64,000 nt of DNA from Collybia mongolica (taxonomy: Eukaryota; Basidiomycota; Agaricomycetes; Agaricales; Clitocybaceae): contig JAAXNY010000002.1 in NCBI GenBank assembly GCA_013420905.1, forward strand, positions 124,001 through 188,000. The letters are read 5' to 3'. The notes beneath the pieces were generated by a model that saw nothing but the letters and a program-made list of their open reading frames with translations, ran no database searches and was not told the origin of the DNA. Below are positions 33,961-46,057 of the stretch, piece after piece. The number at the start of each line of letters is the position of its first letter. Position 1 is the first letter of the stretch. The position numbers and the translations under genes are program-made.

Positions 33961-36196
33961 TTGTACACACCTTTCCTTGACACACTACATGCCAGTACCT
34001 ACCTTGTACACCCCTCGAAGGTCCAACAGAGCCCACAGGGAGAGTGTTTACATCTGAAAAGAGCCAAAAATGCGAATTTAGCCTATAAGACTAAATTTAA
34101 TTGATGAAACATACCAAATGATATTCCCACCTTTCCTGTGGTGCTATCCACCACTAGCTCTTGCCTCACAAATGGCCCAGAGAGAACCATGCATGTTCCC
34201 TTGCCAGGGGGGCCAAAATCTCAGTCGAAATGTGTCGAAATTAGCCGAAATTCGGCAGGCAAACTCAAAATAAACTTTGCATCAGTTATGGATCGAGAAC
34301 AAATACCACATACTGATGAGGGCCATGCCAAACAATGCCAGCCTTCCACCAGATTCAGACCGTTGATCCTGGTGTGCAAGTGTAAGGAATTAGTGTCAAG
34401 CATTGTGATGCAAGTCAAGAATGGAGGGAGTGGATGAGATTATGGACAAGCATAGTTTCGGGATAAGGAGGTCAGAATCTCTGCAAAAATGTCAAACTCT
34501 TATAATATTTGGCTTTGCTCGAAACTTATTGTGTAACCCTGTATGGATGTGACATGCCAAGTGCCTTTGCAAAAAATAAATTTTCAGATGTCATATTTAC
34601 TAGTGCATTCTGTCCCGAAGAGAGTATCTACCATCCCTGCACCACCTGTCCAAGGAAATATTTCCTCCCCATCCACACTCCTTGCTGTAGTCTACATCCC
34701 AGCAATAATGCCCAAAACACCAGTCTAAGCTTTCAGTAATTAAACAGTATCTGTGAATATTATCTCTGTGCACCCATCCAGTCCAACAACACTCCCCATT
34801 TCACAGCCTAGTGCTACCTGACACCCTGCCCAGGCTATTGCAGGGCCCCTTTGTGACAACAACACTGATTGCATCTTCCGATCGTTTTTATTTTCCTTCC
34901 TCGTTTCCACCACCATTACGGCTGCGGCTGTATCTGTCCGTGTTTCCCAGCGCTGTTTGAAAGCTATATGGGTTGTATAAGAGCTGACAGGTGTTTAGCT
35001 CAAATCCTTCATCCCCTCTTCCCCTTTTTATTTCTCTTTTCCTTCATCCTCACCACATACCAGTGTCTATACATTGTCTGTCTCACCCACCCTTTTCGTT
35101 GCTCACTTCGTTCCCTCCCCCACTTTCCATCAAATTAATAATGTCAATCACAATTATCATTGTGCTCCTGGTAAGCAACATCTCGCCCCACCTCTAATAT
35201 CTTATTCTCATTCATACCCACCCACAGGAAATCCTTGTGCACCCCCGCCCACTGCAAATATCCTCCTAAACTCCCCACAGCCACTCGCGCACCTACTCAT
35301 CACACCCATCCAGCACTGAACACACCCAAACACTTCCCAAAGCAACTCCCCTCTGTCCCGCGACATGTACGTCCCAATGTATCTACCCAGCTGTGATACA
35401 AACTGATGCTCTCTCCCAAAAATTAGCCAAGCGCACCTTCGCCCCGGAATTGCGTTTTTCACAAAATATTCGCAGCCCCGCGGCGAGCGACACCCCGCTT
35501 CCTCTCATTTACTCCACTGTGAGCGCAATCGCGCTCCACATCGTGCTCCATAGATATGCCACGTTTCTCCTGTATCATCTCTACCCACCCAGTCTGACAC
35601 GCACAATGCAACGGCACACCCGCCCCCACGCCCAACAGACACCAAATGAGCCGTTTCTACTCCATCGACCCTGATGCAAACTGACAATCTCATCCCAAAT
35701 TAGCCGAGTCCAATAATTGCCCAAAAACCGCCTTTTTCACCAGATTTTCGTGGCCCCGCGGCGAGCGACATCACACTTTTCTTTCTCCAGTTACCCATGA
35801 GCGCTTTGCGCTTTCTGCCCCACTTAGATTCTGAACACGCTTCTCTTTGTCCTACAGCTTCACCCACTCCTCAACCAGGCCCGACGCAAAGCCGCCGACA
35901 CAGCTCCTGAGCCAATTTCCTCCAATCCGACCCTGACTCAATTCGACGCCCCCGCCCCAAATTAGCCGAGTTCAGAAACCTCACTCCCGATGCTTTTTTT
36001 CTGAAATCCGCACGGCCCACGGCGAGTGGCGTACGGCCTGGACTTGCAAGGCCGATCCTCAAGTGAATGTTGGTGTAGACGAATGATTTGAGGCAGGCAC
36101 TATTGTTCTTTTGGTTGGATTAGTACCTTGCGAGAACGTCGAGCATGGCAATGGCAATGACTTACTGATATCATCTCCATCTACCCGCTCTTCCAT
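33961..36196. other. Diverged, partly inverted satellite-related sequence
   Basis: No gene recognised. Near 35475, 35755 and 36010 the satellite core appears in reverse orientation (CCCGCGGCGAGCGAC and similar), each preceded by a TTAGCCGAG motif about 50-70 bp upstream. These look like old, inverted units of the array. Pyrimidine-rich runs fill 34880-35320. Confidence 0.5.
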
Positions 36197-36895
36197 CCGC
36201 CCATGTCCAGCGACGTCTATGAGGAAGAAGCGTACACATAGGCTATTAACCCGAATATCGAATTGTTGTCCAGCCCCATCTGCCTATTGTCTAGCACTTT
36301 GCCCAGCCTGTTTAAGACGCGTACCCACCGCCCATAGCGTAGCCTAGACCCCCCCCATGTCGTAGTGTAATGAATGAAACATGATATTCTCTGAAAACCC
36401 GCCCGATCAGTTCATGAGCGCACGTCCTGCAGAAGCAGACGACCTACGGAAAGCGTACCCACGCGCTGTGTTCGTCTGTCGGTGGTTTTTGTGTGCTGCC
36501 TGCATCGTGTTGTGTCGGGTTCGGGGTGTAACATTATTGTTGCTGTTGTTGTTGCTGAGGTCTTCGAGCGTTCCGTGGCGTTGAATTTGCATTGTGATTA
36601 TTTAAACGTAGCATATGATTGGCATTGGTTTTCGTTGGACTGTTGTTTAATGCAACCGGCGGCCGCCTTCTGTTTGGGTATTAACAAGCTTCTCCTGTGT
36701 ATAGGTAAAGTCCAGGAAATGTTGAAAAAGTGACAGTGGTTTACTTACAGTTGGAGAGACGAGGTCATTATGGATTACTACATGCATAGACGGCCTTGAG
36801 AATGGCCATTGCTTGGGATCATGTAGCTTTGGGACATGTTGTGTGTTGAATGTTCAATCGTTAACCTATTCGCGCACTCTTAGTACCGCATTCTG
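36197..36895 (+). repeat. Segmental duplication, copy B, with uninterrupted Plavaka target site
   Basis: Collinear with 4033-4689. At its end, TTCTGTAGTACATATGAG matches the left flank of the Plavaka element up to TG (36894-36895) and the right flank from TG onward. This shows the state before insertion. Confidence 0.85.
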
Positions 36896-38408
36896 TAGTA
36901 CATATGAGAGAGATAAGTTTGGGAACATACCGTTTGTTGAAAGTGGCTTGTCGAGTTTATCAGCTTGTGTTAAACATTAACTGACACAGCAACTTGGAAC
37001 CAAAAGACATACGATAATGTTTTAGAAACAAGACCTTGACTCACGAACGAACGATCCGAACTCTTAATAAAACAAAAGACTTGATAGATGTGAACGACAT
37101 TTGTTATCGCGGTCGTGTACAGGAATTCCGGGGAGAATGAGAATGGCCTCTTCGGAAAAGTAAAAGGATGTTAGACAAACGGATAAGGTAAAACAAAAAG
37201 GGTACGCACCTCGTTACCCCAAAACGTCACCTCATAACTCGGTTGTACTTCCCATCTATCGGCGGCGTGTATACCGAATACCTCCAGAACTATCCTACTG
37301 ATTACCTCGGAAAATCGTGTACATGGCTTGTGAATATGATGTGAAGAAAGGGTTGTTCGGGTTGGCATACGGGTGCGTGTCGCATGTTGTTTGTTGAACA
37401 CTGCTTGACTGGCTTATGTTCGTGCTTTGGGCAGGGAGGGCACGGTGTCCAAGGATTGAAAGACATATAAGATCGTTTAGAAACATAAAAACAACGTACT
37501 TACGGGTACTCGGGTTGTTGGCAGTGACGGAAGCATTGTGAGGGGTATTCGGTGCTTTATGGAGCGGGAGGTGGTCTTGACATGGCTGAGTATTCGAGTG
37601 CTCGAATAGTGGAAAACAAGGCTAAAGGACTGACACTAGCACTTGAAAAGCGTACAAGGTACATACCTTGTTATCTGGAAAGCCGTCGTTTGAGTGGTGA
37701 GTTTGGATCTCGAACGAAATCAGTCGAATGGTAGGTCTGTAACAGGAATGAATTATGCAAAAAAGAATACACAAAAGGTACGGTATGAAGATCGAACGCG
37801 GAGGGAACGTTACCAGCGAAATACGCATCCATTCTGCCATCTCCCATCCAATCCATCTTATCCATCGTCGAGTAGGCGGAACGGGCTCGGTTCCGAGTTT
37901 TTGGGGGTGTCTGTTTGGGGGAGAGTGCGTTGTTGGAGGAGAGGGGTCGTTGAAGGCGGTGGCTTTGAGAGGCTTGCAGCGGGGCGCGATCGAGGCGAGG
38001 TTGTTGGTTTGGGTGAGGAAGAGAGAACGCGGCGGGGGCAGATCGGGCGAGAAGGCGGCTCCTCGGTGCGGTTATTCATTATTTTTATTATTATTTTTAT
38101 TATTATTTCAATTCTTTTTATTTTTTCAACCGTGTTTGTCAGCAACGCGCTCTAACGCCAGCAAAAAGTGACTACCCCAACCAAACGAACAACTCACTAG
38201 TCAGCCAGTAACGTCACAACGCCCGTCGATCGAGTGCGAACGCGAACACACGCCAGGCAGAAGAAGGCTGTAGGGTTAGCCTGGGTCGAGCAAGGGAACA
38301 CACGAGGTAAGAAACTGCCAACGTCATTGTCACTTATTTATTACACACACACCTACAGACTCGCAGGCGCTAAACCATGCGCGTTTGGCCTTGCACTGAA
38401 AACGAACC
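36896..38408 (+). repeat. Segmental duplication, copy B, upstream of TBC gene
   Basis: Counterpart of 27219-28702. Near-identity to copy A begins at about 37591. No separate gene recognised; the last part should be promoter and 5' UTR. Confidence 0.75.
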
Positions 38409-41400
38409 ATGTCGTCTGTGCACCTGAAGACTCCTGTCCACTCACACCCGCTCTCACCTGACGAGGTCCCCTCGCGTGGGCGCCGCATTCGAACCACAGG
38501 CACCAACCATGACCACTCTGACTCCTCGATCCGCCCCTCGTCCGCCGTCATCACGAGCACCAACAACTATTTCGCATTGAAAGCCCAGCTCGACGCCGAG
38601 AATACTCCGGGGGCAGCCAATTGGGATGGAAGCGTGCGCGGGTACAGCAGGGCGGAGAAGCGCAGGTCGACAGAGGGCCGGCCTGTGTCCAAGGCGTCAT
38701 CGAGTTCCCTCGCTGCGATGTGGGAACGCCCCAACGGCCCGGGTCCGCTGTTTGTGGTGGGTTCTCCGCACGACTCTGGGCCTGCACGCGGATACCCCGA
38801 CGTCATCGTGACAGACGACTCTGACGCAGACGTGTTTGGGCCGTCACTCACGGCCACGGTGCTGGGCACCAGGTGGCACGAGTACTCGGACGAGGCGATC
38901 CAGTCCGCGGTCTCTGGCCTCAGCGCGTCTGAATCGCCAGCAGAGGTATCACGTCACCCCTACCACTCTGCACTGCGCGTGCTGTCGTCCGCGCTGGACA
39001 GGATGTCACGTGTGCGGGTGGAGTTGGAGGAGCAGCGGCGGGTGTTGCAGGAGAAGGAGCTGGCGCGGCGGGAGAGGGCGGACGCGTTGATGAGGGAGCT
39101 GCAGCCCTCAGAGCAGGAGATTGCGAGGCGCGTCGTACAGTCGATTTTCACGGACGCGGACGAGACGAGGCATCAGATAAGGAGACAGCAGAGTCTCATG
39201 GTGAGTATCCTTCATTTTGACGTGCGATATTGTATGTAATGGTTATTGTATCTAGTCCCTTACAGAGTCCCTCAGCGAAGCTCTGGCAGACGAGGTCCTA
39301 CCGCACTCCAAGAGCCTCCCAGAGCCGACATTGACGCCCATGGCTGAAGAAGCCGAGACGCCCATCGAACCCGCCCCAGCCAACTCAGACGACGTCACCG
39401 CCCCTCCCTTGCCTGAGAACGGCCAGATCCACCCCGACATCTCTGAAAACACACGTGACGATCCCACCATAGTGCCGCACCGACAGCGTCAAGAACGGCC
39501 CTCTATCGGCGACTGGATGGGGACGTGGTGGGTGAAGGGCAAGCCAAGGTCACGGCCTCTGCCACCAACTATGGGAGAACTCGATAAGGAGCCACCTACG
39601 CCCCAGGACCTTGCGTCGAATGCGGTCATGGTCAGACGAGACACACGGCGTAGGTCAGCCAAGAGTGTGTTTGGGACACTGGGGATCTCGATCCTCAACC
39701 CCGTCCCTCCCCCGAAGAAGTCATCTGCAGTGGTGGAGAATACGGCCCCCACCACGTCTGACAATTCCGCTGCGGCCTCGGAGACTGGGTCTATGCGGTC
39801 AGTCCGTACCAACACGCCCTCACTGTCCGCCATTTCGTCTCCCATCCAGCCCACCTTTGCCCTCCCGACCCTCGCTGCGCCACATCTAACCACGACTCTC
39901 GACATCACACCCCCGGCTGAATCAGCTGCGGCGTCGTCGAAGGAAGACACACGGGCACTGATGCAAGGGGCGTCTCTGCGCGCGATTGCGAACGCGACGC
40001 GGGTGATGACCACGGACGCGGCGAGCATCCTGTCGGATCAGGGACAGGAGACGGGTGGCCTGATTGCCCGACTCGCGTTCGAGCTGATCAAGAACGCGCG
40101 GGATGAGGGGGTTGCGTTCCGAGAACAACGGCCCAAGGAGCGGAAGGAGGCCAATGGCGTTCCCACCGACCCTGCAGACCGAGCTGGGCCCACACCGATC
40201 CTCAGCCCGTTGGGTGCTGCAGACGCGACGACGACGCTCAACCGGGCGCTAGTCAACCAACTCGACGGCTTACGGAAAAGCAAGGCGAGGACGGGGTCGA
40301 TCATGCAAGTGGCACCGGGCTTCGTGTCGTTCATGGCACAACAGAAACAGAGAAAGGCCGCCGGTCCTGCAGAAAAGGCAGGCAGAGGAGGAGGACCCCC
40401 GCAGCACGAGTCGAGTGCAGGACCTAACTCAAGGCTGGGTGCGACTACGACCGGGCCACCAGCGAATGGGCACACATCAGTCCCCCTCGAGTCGATCATC
40501 CCCGCGACGGCCAAACCGCCGACGCAGTACCTGTCGCGGACGTACACGCCGCTGACAGCGCGCGAGTTCCGGTTCTCGATAGCGCTCCCCAACGCGGCGT
40601 CGCAGTTGGCAGTGTACCAGGATGACAAGAGGCAGCGGGGGCTGACGGACCGGTATGGGTTCATGTATGATGTGGCGGAGTACGACGTGCTGCTGCTGAT
40701 GCGGGCAAGGGAATGCGGGAACACGGCGCCGGCGTGCCTGACGGGGGTGAAGATTGCGGATCGGGAGGAGGACAATAGCTGGCCGGATGAGGGCGGGGGT
40801 GAGGGTGTGAAACATACCATTGATATTGTGAAGGGCCCGTGCAAGTGCAACGGGGAGTGGGACGCCCGGAGTTTCGGCGCGGAGAGCTCGCTGCAGGACT
40901 CGCCGAATGTGGATTCGCATGTGGGGAGCATCAAGTCGCGCTCGTCGTCCCAGAGCAGACGGCGCTCATCCACCATCACGTCGTCTGCGGTGACCCCTTC
41001 GATCCTCACCTCTACGACCTCGATCCTTTCTGTGAATTCGGACACCCCCAGGCACGCGTGTGCTAATACTGTGAGGAAGCTTTTGGACCAGCTGACGAAG
41101 ATACACGACCAACAACAGACGGCGCAGCGGAGGGAGTGGGATGCGTTCGTGAAGCAGCGGAGCAAGGTCAAGATGCTGAAGCCCTACCCGGCGGGCAACG
41201 CGTCTGCCACACTGTCCAACGCGGGCGGGGCGGCGGCGATTCTGGGGCTAGGCACGGCCTGCGAGGACGACGAGCTGGAGCACAGTGAGGGTTTGATCGG
41301 GTTCGCGCAGCTGGGCCTGTCGTCGAACCGCGACGAAAGGAAGGAGTTTGAGCGGCTGGTGCGCAGTGGGATCCCGCTGGTGTACCGCTCGAAGGTGTGG

Positions 41401-42375
41401 CTGGAGTGCAGTGGGGCACTGGAGATGCGGGAGCCGGGGGTGTTCACGGACTTGCTGGCGGAGATGGACGGGCCTGATAGCGTGGTGGGCGAGATTGAGA
41501 AGGACGTGGGGCGGACGATGCCGCTGAATGTGTTCTTTGGGGGTGATGGGGCGGGCGTGGACAAGTTGCGGCGGGTATTGACTGCATATAGCCGGTATGT
41601 GTGTCCGTCCTTATATATATTTTCCACCGCATGTGTGTCTGACGTTGTTCTTTTGACAGCCGCAACCCATCCGTTGGGTATTGCCAGGGCATGAACCTTG
41701 TGACGTCGACGCTCCTGCTGGTTCATGCGGATGAGGAGGAAGCGTTTTGGACGCTGTGTGCGATCGTGGAGAAGATCCTTCCTGAAGATTTCTTCTCGCC
41801 ATCGCTGCTGCCATCGCGGGCGTGTCCCCTCGTGCTGCTCGACTACGTCCAGGAGCTCATCCCGAAGCTACATGCGCATCTGACGGACTTGGGGGTCGAC
41901 TTGGCGGCGATTTGCTTTTCGTGGTTCTTGTCACTGTTCACTGATTGTTTGCCTGTCGAGGTGGGTGCCCATTTTTTTTTTTTGCTTGTTGGGTATTTTT
42001 TCTTGTGCTGACCGGACGGCATTTTGGTGTTGTAGACGTTATTTAGAGTTTGGGATGTATTCCTGGTCGATGGAATAGATGTGCTGTTCCGGATTGCGCT
42101 TGGGATTTTGCGGAGCAATGAGCAGGAGCTATTGCGCTGCGAGTCGATCCCCGCTGTATATGTCGCCCTAGAGAATCTGCCGACGAGGATGTGGGAGGCT
42201 GATAAGCTTTTGCAGGTGAGCGTCCAACTGTTAAGCTCTTCCCCTCAAAATAATTTGGCTGATAATGTTTTTTTGTTGGAAGTTGGAAGTTGAGCTGCGT
42301 GGTATAATTTTGCATACGGACCTTGTTGCCAAGCGGAACGCACATGTCAATACACTCAGCCAGTTGATATCTTAG
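38409..42375 (+). CDS. TBC-domain Rab GTPase-activating protein
   Basis: Five exons: 38409-39200, 39256-41594, 41660-41960, 42036-42215 and 42283-42375, with all phases agreeing, giving about 1,234 residues. The N-terminal 700 residues are Ser/Pro/Thr-rich and mostly disordered, with a Glu/Arg-rich coiled coil at about 205-255. The TBC domain fills the last 280 residues. It starts SGIPLVYRSKVWLECSGA and has the arginine finger IEKDVGRTMP, the glutamine finger YCQGMN, and SWFLSLFTDCLPVETLFRVW further on. TBC proteins speed GTP hydrolysis by Rab proteins and so end a step of vesicle traffic. Both catalytic fingers are present, so activity is expected; the target Rab cannot be read from sequence. 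A truncated near-identical copy lies at 28703-30959. Confidence 0.92.
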
Positions 42376-42553
42376 CATATGACCTATAATTCATTCCTTT
42401 TATATATTTGGCAACAGACTTTTTTTGGGAGGTGTGGAAACATGTCGTCTGTTTTATCGTATCGGTCGATGTTGGGGTAGTGGGCGAGCATCTCCTCCTG
42501 GCAGTCACGTGACTCTAGATCAGCATATTGATATTGTAGATTAGGACACTTGG

Positions 42554-43438
42554 GACCCAAAGCGAGTCGCGATCATATGCGACGGGTCCGTCCCGCGGTC
42601 CGAGGACCTCCAAGCTACCTCAGCCTGGAGAGTCTGGTCGGACGGTACACTGTATAGCGGCCTTGCCCCCTGCGGGAATGCCACCTCGGACGATGCTGAG
42701 GCCTGCGCCATCTCGAAAGGGGTGGACGAGGCCTTCGGCATCCCTAACTTAGACATCCGGAAAATTGATGTCTTCTCGGACTCCGTGAATGCAATCAACC
42801 TGGTCATTGACCCGACGCACCACACGGCACACAAATGGGCCGCCAACGTGTCGGCCAAACTCGCTTACTGGCTAACGGTGAAACCGGACGCCAGTATTAC
42901 TCTGCACCACACACCAAAGGCGTGCGAGGTGTGCGAACATATACTTGCCCATGAAGCGGCCTCCACTACAGAGGTCCCACATGGAGAAGTAAAACACACA
43001 TCCCTCGCTAAGGCGAGGGCGGACGCAGTCCTACGTATGACGGACGCTTGGAGCGAATTGGCCAAGCAGAAGTCTTACATTGGGGCCCACTTCCTGCCGC
43101 TCCATGAAGGGAGTAAGCAACTATTGCCAAGCCACCTGAAAGGGGGGACTTGGATCGGAAAGGTGTCCACCAACACCAGTGATACCGTCAGGCTGGCGCG
43201 GGCCCTAACGGGCCACGCACCGATTGGCGCGTACAGACAGAGGTTCCTTAAGGAGAAGGAGACCTATGACTGCGACTGCGGCCTCGGAAAGGAGACCGTA
43301 GAACATGTATTCCGGTACTGTCCGCTTTACCAGCGGAAAACCCGGCCCAGGAGAGAGCTGACCCTTGTATGGGTCAGCAATTTCCTCCACGACAACCCGG
43401 CGGCCTTTGGGGTTTTCCGGGAACCCCGTTTAGAGTAG
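42554..43438 (+). pseudogene. LINE ORF2 C-terminal fragment: RNase H and Cys-rich end
   Basis: The frame is open from the insertion point to TAG 43436-43438 without internal stop. RNase H acidic motifs are visible (IICDGS, DDAEACAI, VFSDSVNAI) and the C-terminus has CDCGLGKETVEHVFRYC. It is only distantly similar to the LINE at 18188, so it belongs to a different family. There is no RT, hence no autonomous activity. Confidence 0.88.
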
Positions 43439-43917
43439 GGTGGGTGTACCGGGAGGTAAGTAGGTACTTGCTGAGGGGTAGCCGCGACACCGAGGCATCA
43501 GTCTCGGGCTTCGGCCCGGGATGAGCGGCCATGCATGGCCTCGGCCTCTCCGGACTAAGTCGACCTCCTCTTGAGGAGGTCTCCAGGGGATGAGCCCCCC
43601 CGGGGAACCTGTCGGCAAGGGTGGCCGCACTTAAGCTTATTTATCAAGCGGATTGAGAGGCGCGGGGGGCGTGCCCTCCTGCTACGACGCCTGCCCTCGT
43701 TTCCCGAAAGGGACTATTTTACGGCCCCTCACAAGGGGGCTCACTCAGGGAGCGCTTCCAACCGGGAACGGGCGGGGCAATCCAGACCTGCCTCATATGA
43801 CGGCCTATAATGGACATATCTCGACTCGGCTTGATACGATTACGGTTACACGTGACCGCTTCTGTACTTTTGTATTGCGGTATATAAAAACGTTGAAGGA
43901 AAAAAAAAAAAAAAAAA
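42554..43917 (+). mobile_element. Second 5'-truncated LINE
   Basis: Bounded by a 13-bp target duplication TTAGGACACTTGG (42541-42553 and 43918-43930), with a poly-A run before the right copy. It inserted about 165 bp after the TBC stop codon, probably in or near its 3' UTR. It contains the RNase H end of ORF2 and a 480-bp 3' UTR with a GC-rich hairpin (CTCGGGC-TTC-GGCCCGG type, around 43503-43520). Confidence 0.93.
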
Positions 43918-43930
43918 TTAGGACACTTGG

Positions 43931-44507
43931 TCTGTACCATACTACCAAGACACCATTCTGCTAGCACGAACCCAGAGATTATCGGGACTAGCCCAACGTT
44001 GAATCCCCAGGCTGACTCCTGTACAAAGGGACTTTGGAAGACCATGGCATGTCGCGCTATTGTCAAAGCAGCTCGAAGCCGCATCACCGAGATAAGGTGC
44101 ACGACGAAAGTCAACTATTCAGCGAAGGGTGGAGCTCCGTGCCTGGATTAGCAATAAGCAGGGCTTCTGCTTTGCTCGACTATACGTGTTGACAGTCGCT
44201 CCACTCATGTGCCCAGGATTGTCTAAGAAAACCACCAACATCTGGTCAAGGACAACTACCGAACCCCGATCCTGGGTAGAGCCCGGGCCACTCAAAGCTT
44301 TCTGAATTGAACTTGGAGCTTGATTGCCGCAGCCCGACCGCTTCGATTGTAACGTCATTTTTCGGCTGTGTTCGTGCAGTTACTATTCAAAAACTCTCCA
44401 TTTGGGCCACACCCCGGAGATCGCGTGTGGGTTTTTCGTGAGTTGAAAGACGGGGTAAATCCCTTTTAATATTTATTGATTCGTTTTGTTGTCAACGGGC
44501 GGGCCCC
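43931..44507. other. Upstream part of the DUF6534 repeat unit
   Basis: Non-coding. A segment around 44050-44095 (TATTGTCAAAGC, CGAAGCCGCATCA) recurs at about 46740, so it belongs to the tandem unit. Confidence 0.5.
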
Positions 44508-44514
44508 ATATAAT
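44508..44514 (+). promoter_or_regulatory. TATA box of DUF6534 copy 1
   Basis: TATAATA, 60 bp before the ATG. Comparable boxes precede copies 2 and 3. Confidence 0.5.
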
Positions 44515-44573
44515 AACAGTTCTATCCCACATTCAGCTGGCGAGGGCTCGTCTGCCTCTACTAATTACCACCC

Positions 44574-46057
44574 ATGCTAGGATTCGACCCCAACATCCTC
44601 GGTGCTCTTGAAATCGGGTCAATAGCCTCAGTGTTGTGTCATGGTATTCTTACAATGCAGACGTACCACTACTTTTCGAGCTTTCCCAACGATACTCGAG
44701 GCCTGAAATTGACTGTGAGTTTGCCCTGTATGTGAAATTAAAACTGTTACCTGAACTTGGGTTTATATAGGTGGTTGTGATATGGTAATACTACCCTTCC
44801 ACCTTTCGAACGACCGGGTTCTGAAGGACTTCCTAGGACGGCTGCTCTTGCGCATCTTATATGCGTTTTATGGGGGCTGTACACGTTGACTATCACCAAC
44901 TTCGGGCTGGCTCCACAGTTCCTCGGGCTCCCACATGTTCTCGCCGTAGGTGCTGGGTTTGGGGCGTTCATCCACAGTGCTGTCCAAGTAAGTCCTCCCT
45001 AGTGTAATATAATGACGTGTATCACTGAATGCATATGAACGGGCAGTCAATCTATATCTATCGGATGTATAAATACTCGGGCAGCTTGTACATCCCAATA
45101 CTCTGCTGGAGCGTCTCGGCATACGACTTTGTTGCTGGTATTATTTTCTCGGTTACGGTGCCTACTGCACCGTTCGGCGTGCAGATACGATATCTGAACG
45201 AGTGGTCTTGGTTGATCTATTCGTTATTCGCGTCGACTGCGTTCGTCGACATCGTCATTGCTGCGTCGTTGTCTTATTATTTGCGGAAGAATCGAAGTAG
45301 GAGCATGGACAGGTCCGCCATTTTCTTCTGACTAGTCAACGCGTTCTCCAGACGTATTCATTCCCGTGTTTTATAGAACTGTACATGTCATTGACAGGCT
45401 GGTTATTTGGACGATACGTAAGTTGATGATCTCCGGCCAATGGTTGTCCTGCTTATACTGCACTAGAAACTGGGCTATTAACAAGGTATTTGTTTGCCAT
45501 CTTAATTTTGGAGCAGAGCTGGATTACAAAATTTAGCCTTACCGCCGTTGCAGTGACGATCACGGTAAGTTAGTAATTCCGTGTAGCATTGCTTTGACTA
45601 AGAGCCGTCTGTTATGCAGTTTGCCGTGAACAAAGAAAACAGTGCTGTTACTCCTCGTTTTACGGTTCTTACATCTCACATATCGGCACTTTCCTCTAGA
45701 TGTGTGGCTAGGCTTATTCGATTTTCTCACAAACCGTATGTCGTTATATTTCCGCCCAATCTTAGTCCGATCCGCTTACCCATTTACAAGTCTATCCTAC
45801 CGCCTTGTTGGCACTGTACGTCTTTTGGCACGAGAAAGCCAACGTCATTGACAGTGTATTATAAATTGAATGGCCGAAGTAACCTCAAACTCGACAACCC
45901 GACTTCTGGCACAAGACCACGAGACTTGACGAGCTCAAATAGGACTCTCGATATCCCTCCTCCAATTATGCTGATGGACAGATCCACGCAAGTACGGGTA
46001 ACTGTTGAGCATGACGAGTTTCCACTCTATAACATCATGTCGAACAAAAGTGTGTAG
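44574..46057 (+). CDS. DUF6534 seven-helix membrane protein, copy 1
   Basis: Exons 44574-44714, 44771-44784 (only 14 nt), 44837-44987 and 45047-45312, then further short exons to TAG 46055-46057. It reads ALEIGSIASVLCHGILTMQTY, WGLYTLTITNFGLAPQFL, MYKYSGSLYIPILCWSVSA, and YSLFASTAFVDIVIAASLSYYL in the last well-resolved helix. These are hydrophobic helices in the order of the DUF6534 family, abundant plasma- or endo-membrane proteins of basidiomycetes with no known function. The C-terminal tail (RSNLKLDNPTSGTRPRDL onward) is shared with copies 2 and 3. Relative to copy 3 it has a 1-nt gain near 45775, so the C-terminal helices may be out of frame or differently spliced. Confidence 0.75.

Noticed and set aside
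34869..35319. Pro/Phe/His-rich frames in a pyrimidine-rich stretch
   Set aside because: Composition-driven, no conserved motif, no promoter or splice support.
40038..41171. 377-codon minus-strand frame opposite the TBC gene
   Set aside because: A shadow of the GC-rich sense exon. The sense strand carries all TBC motifs and matching intron phases.
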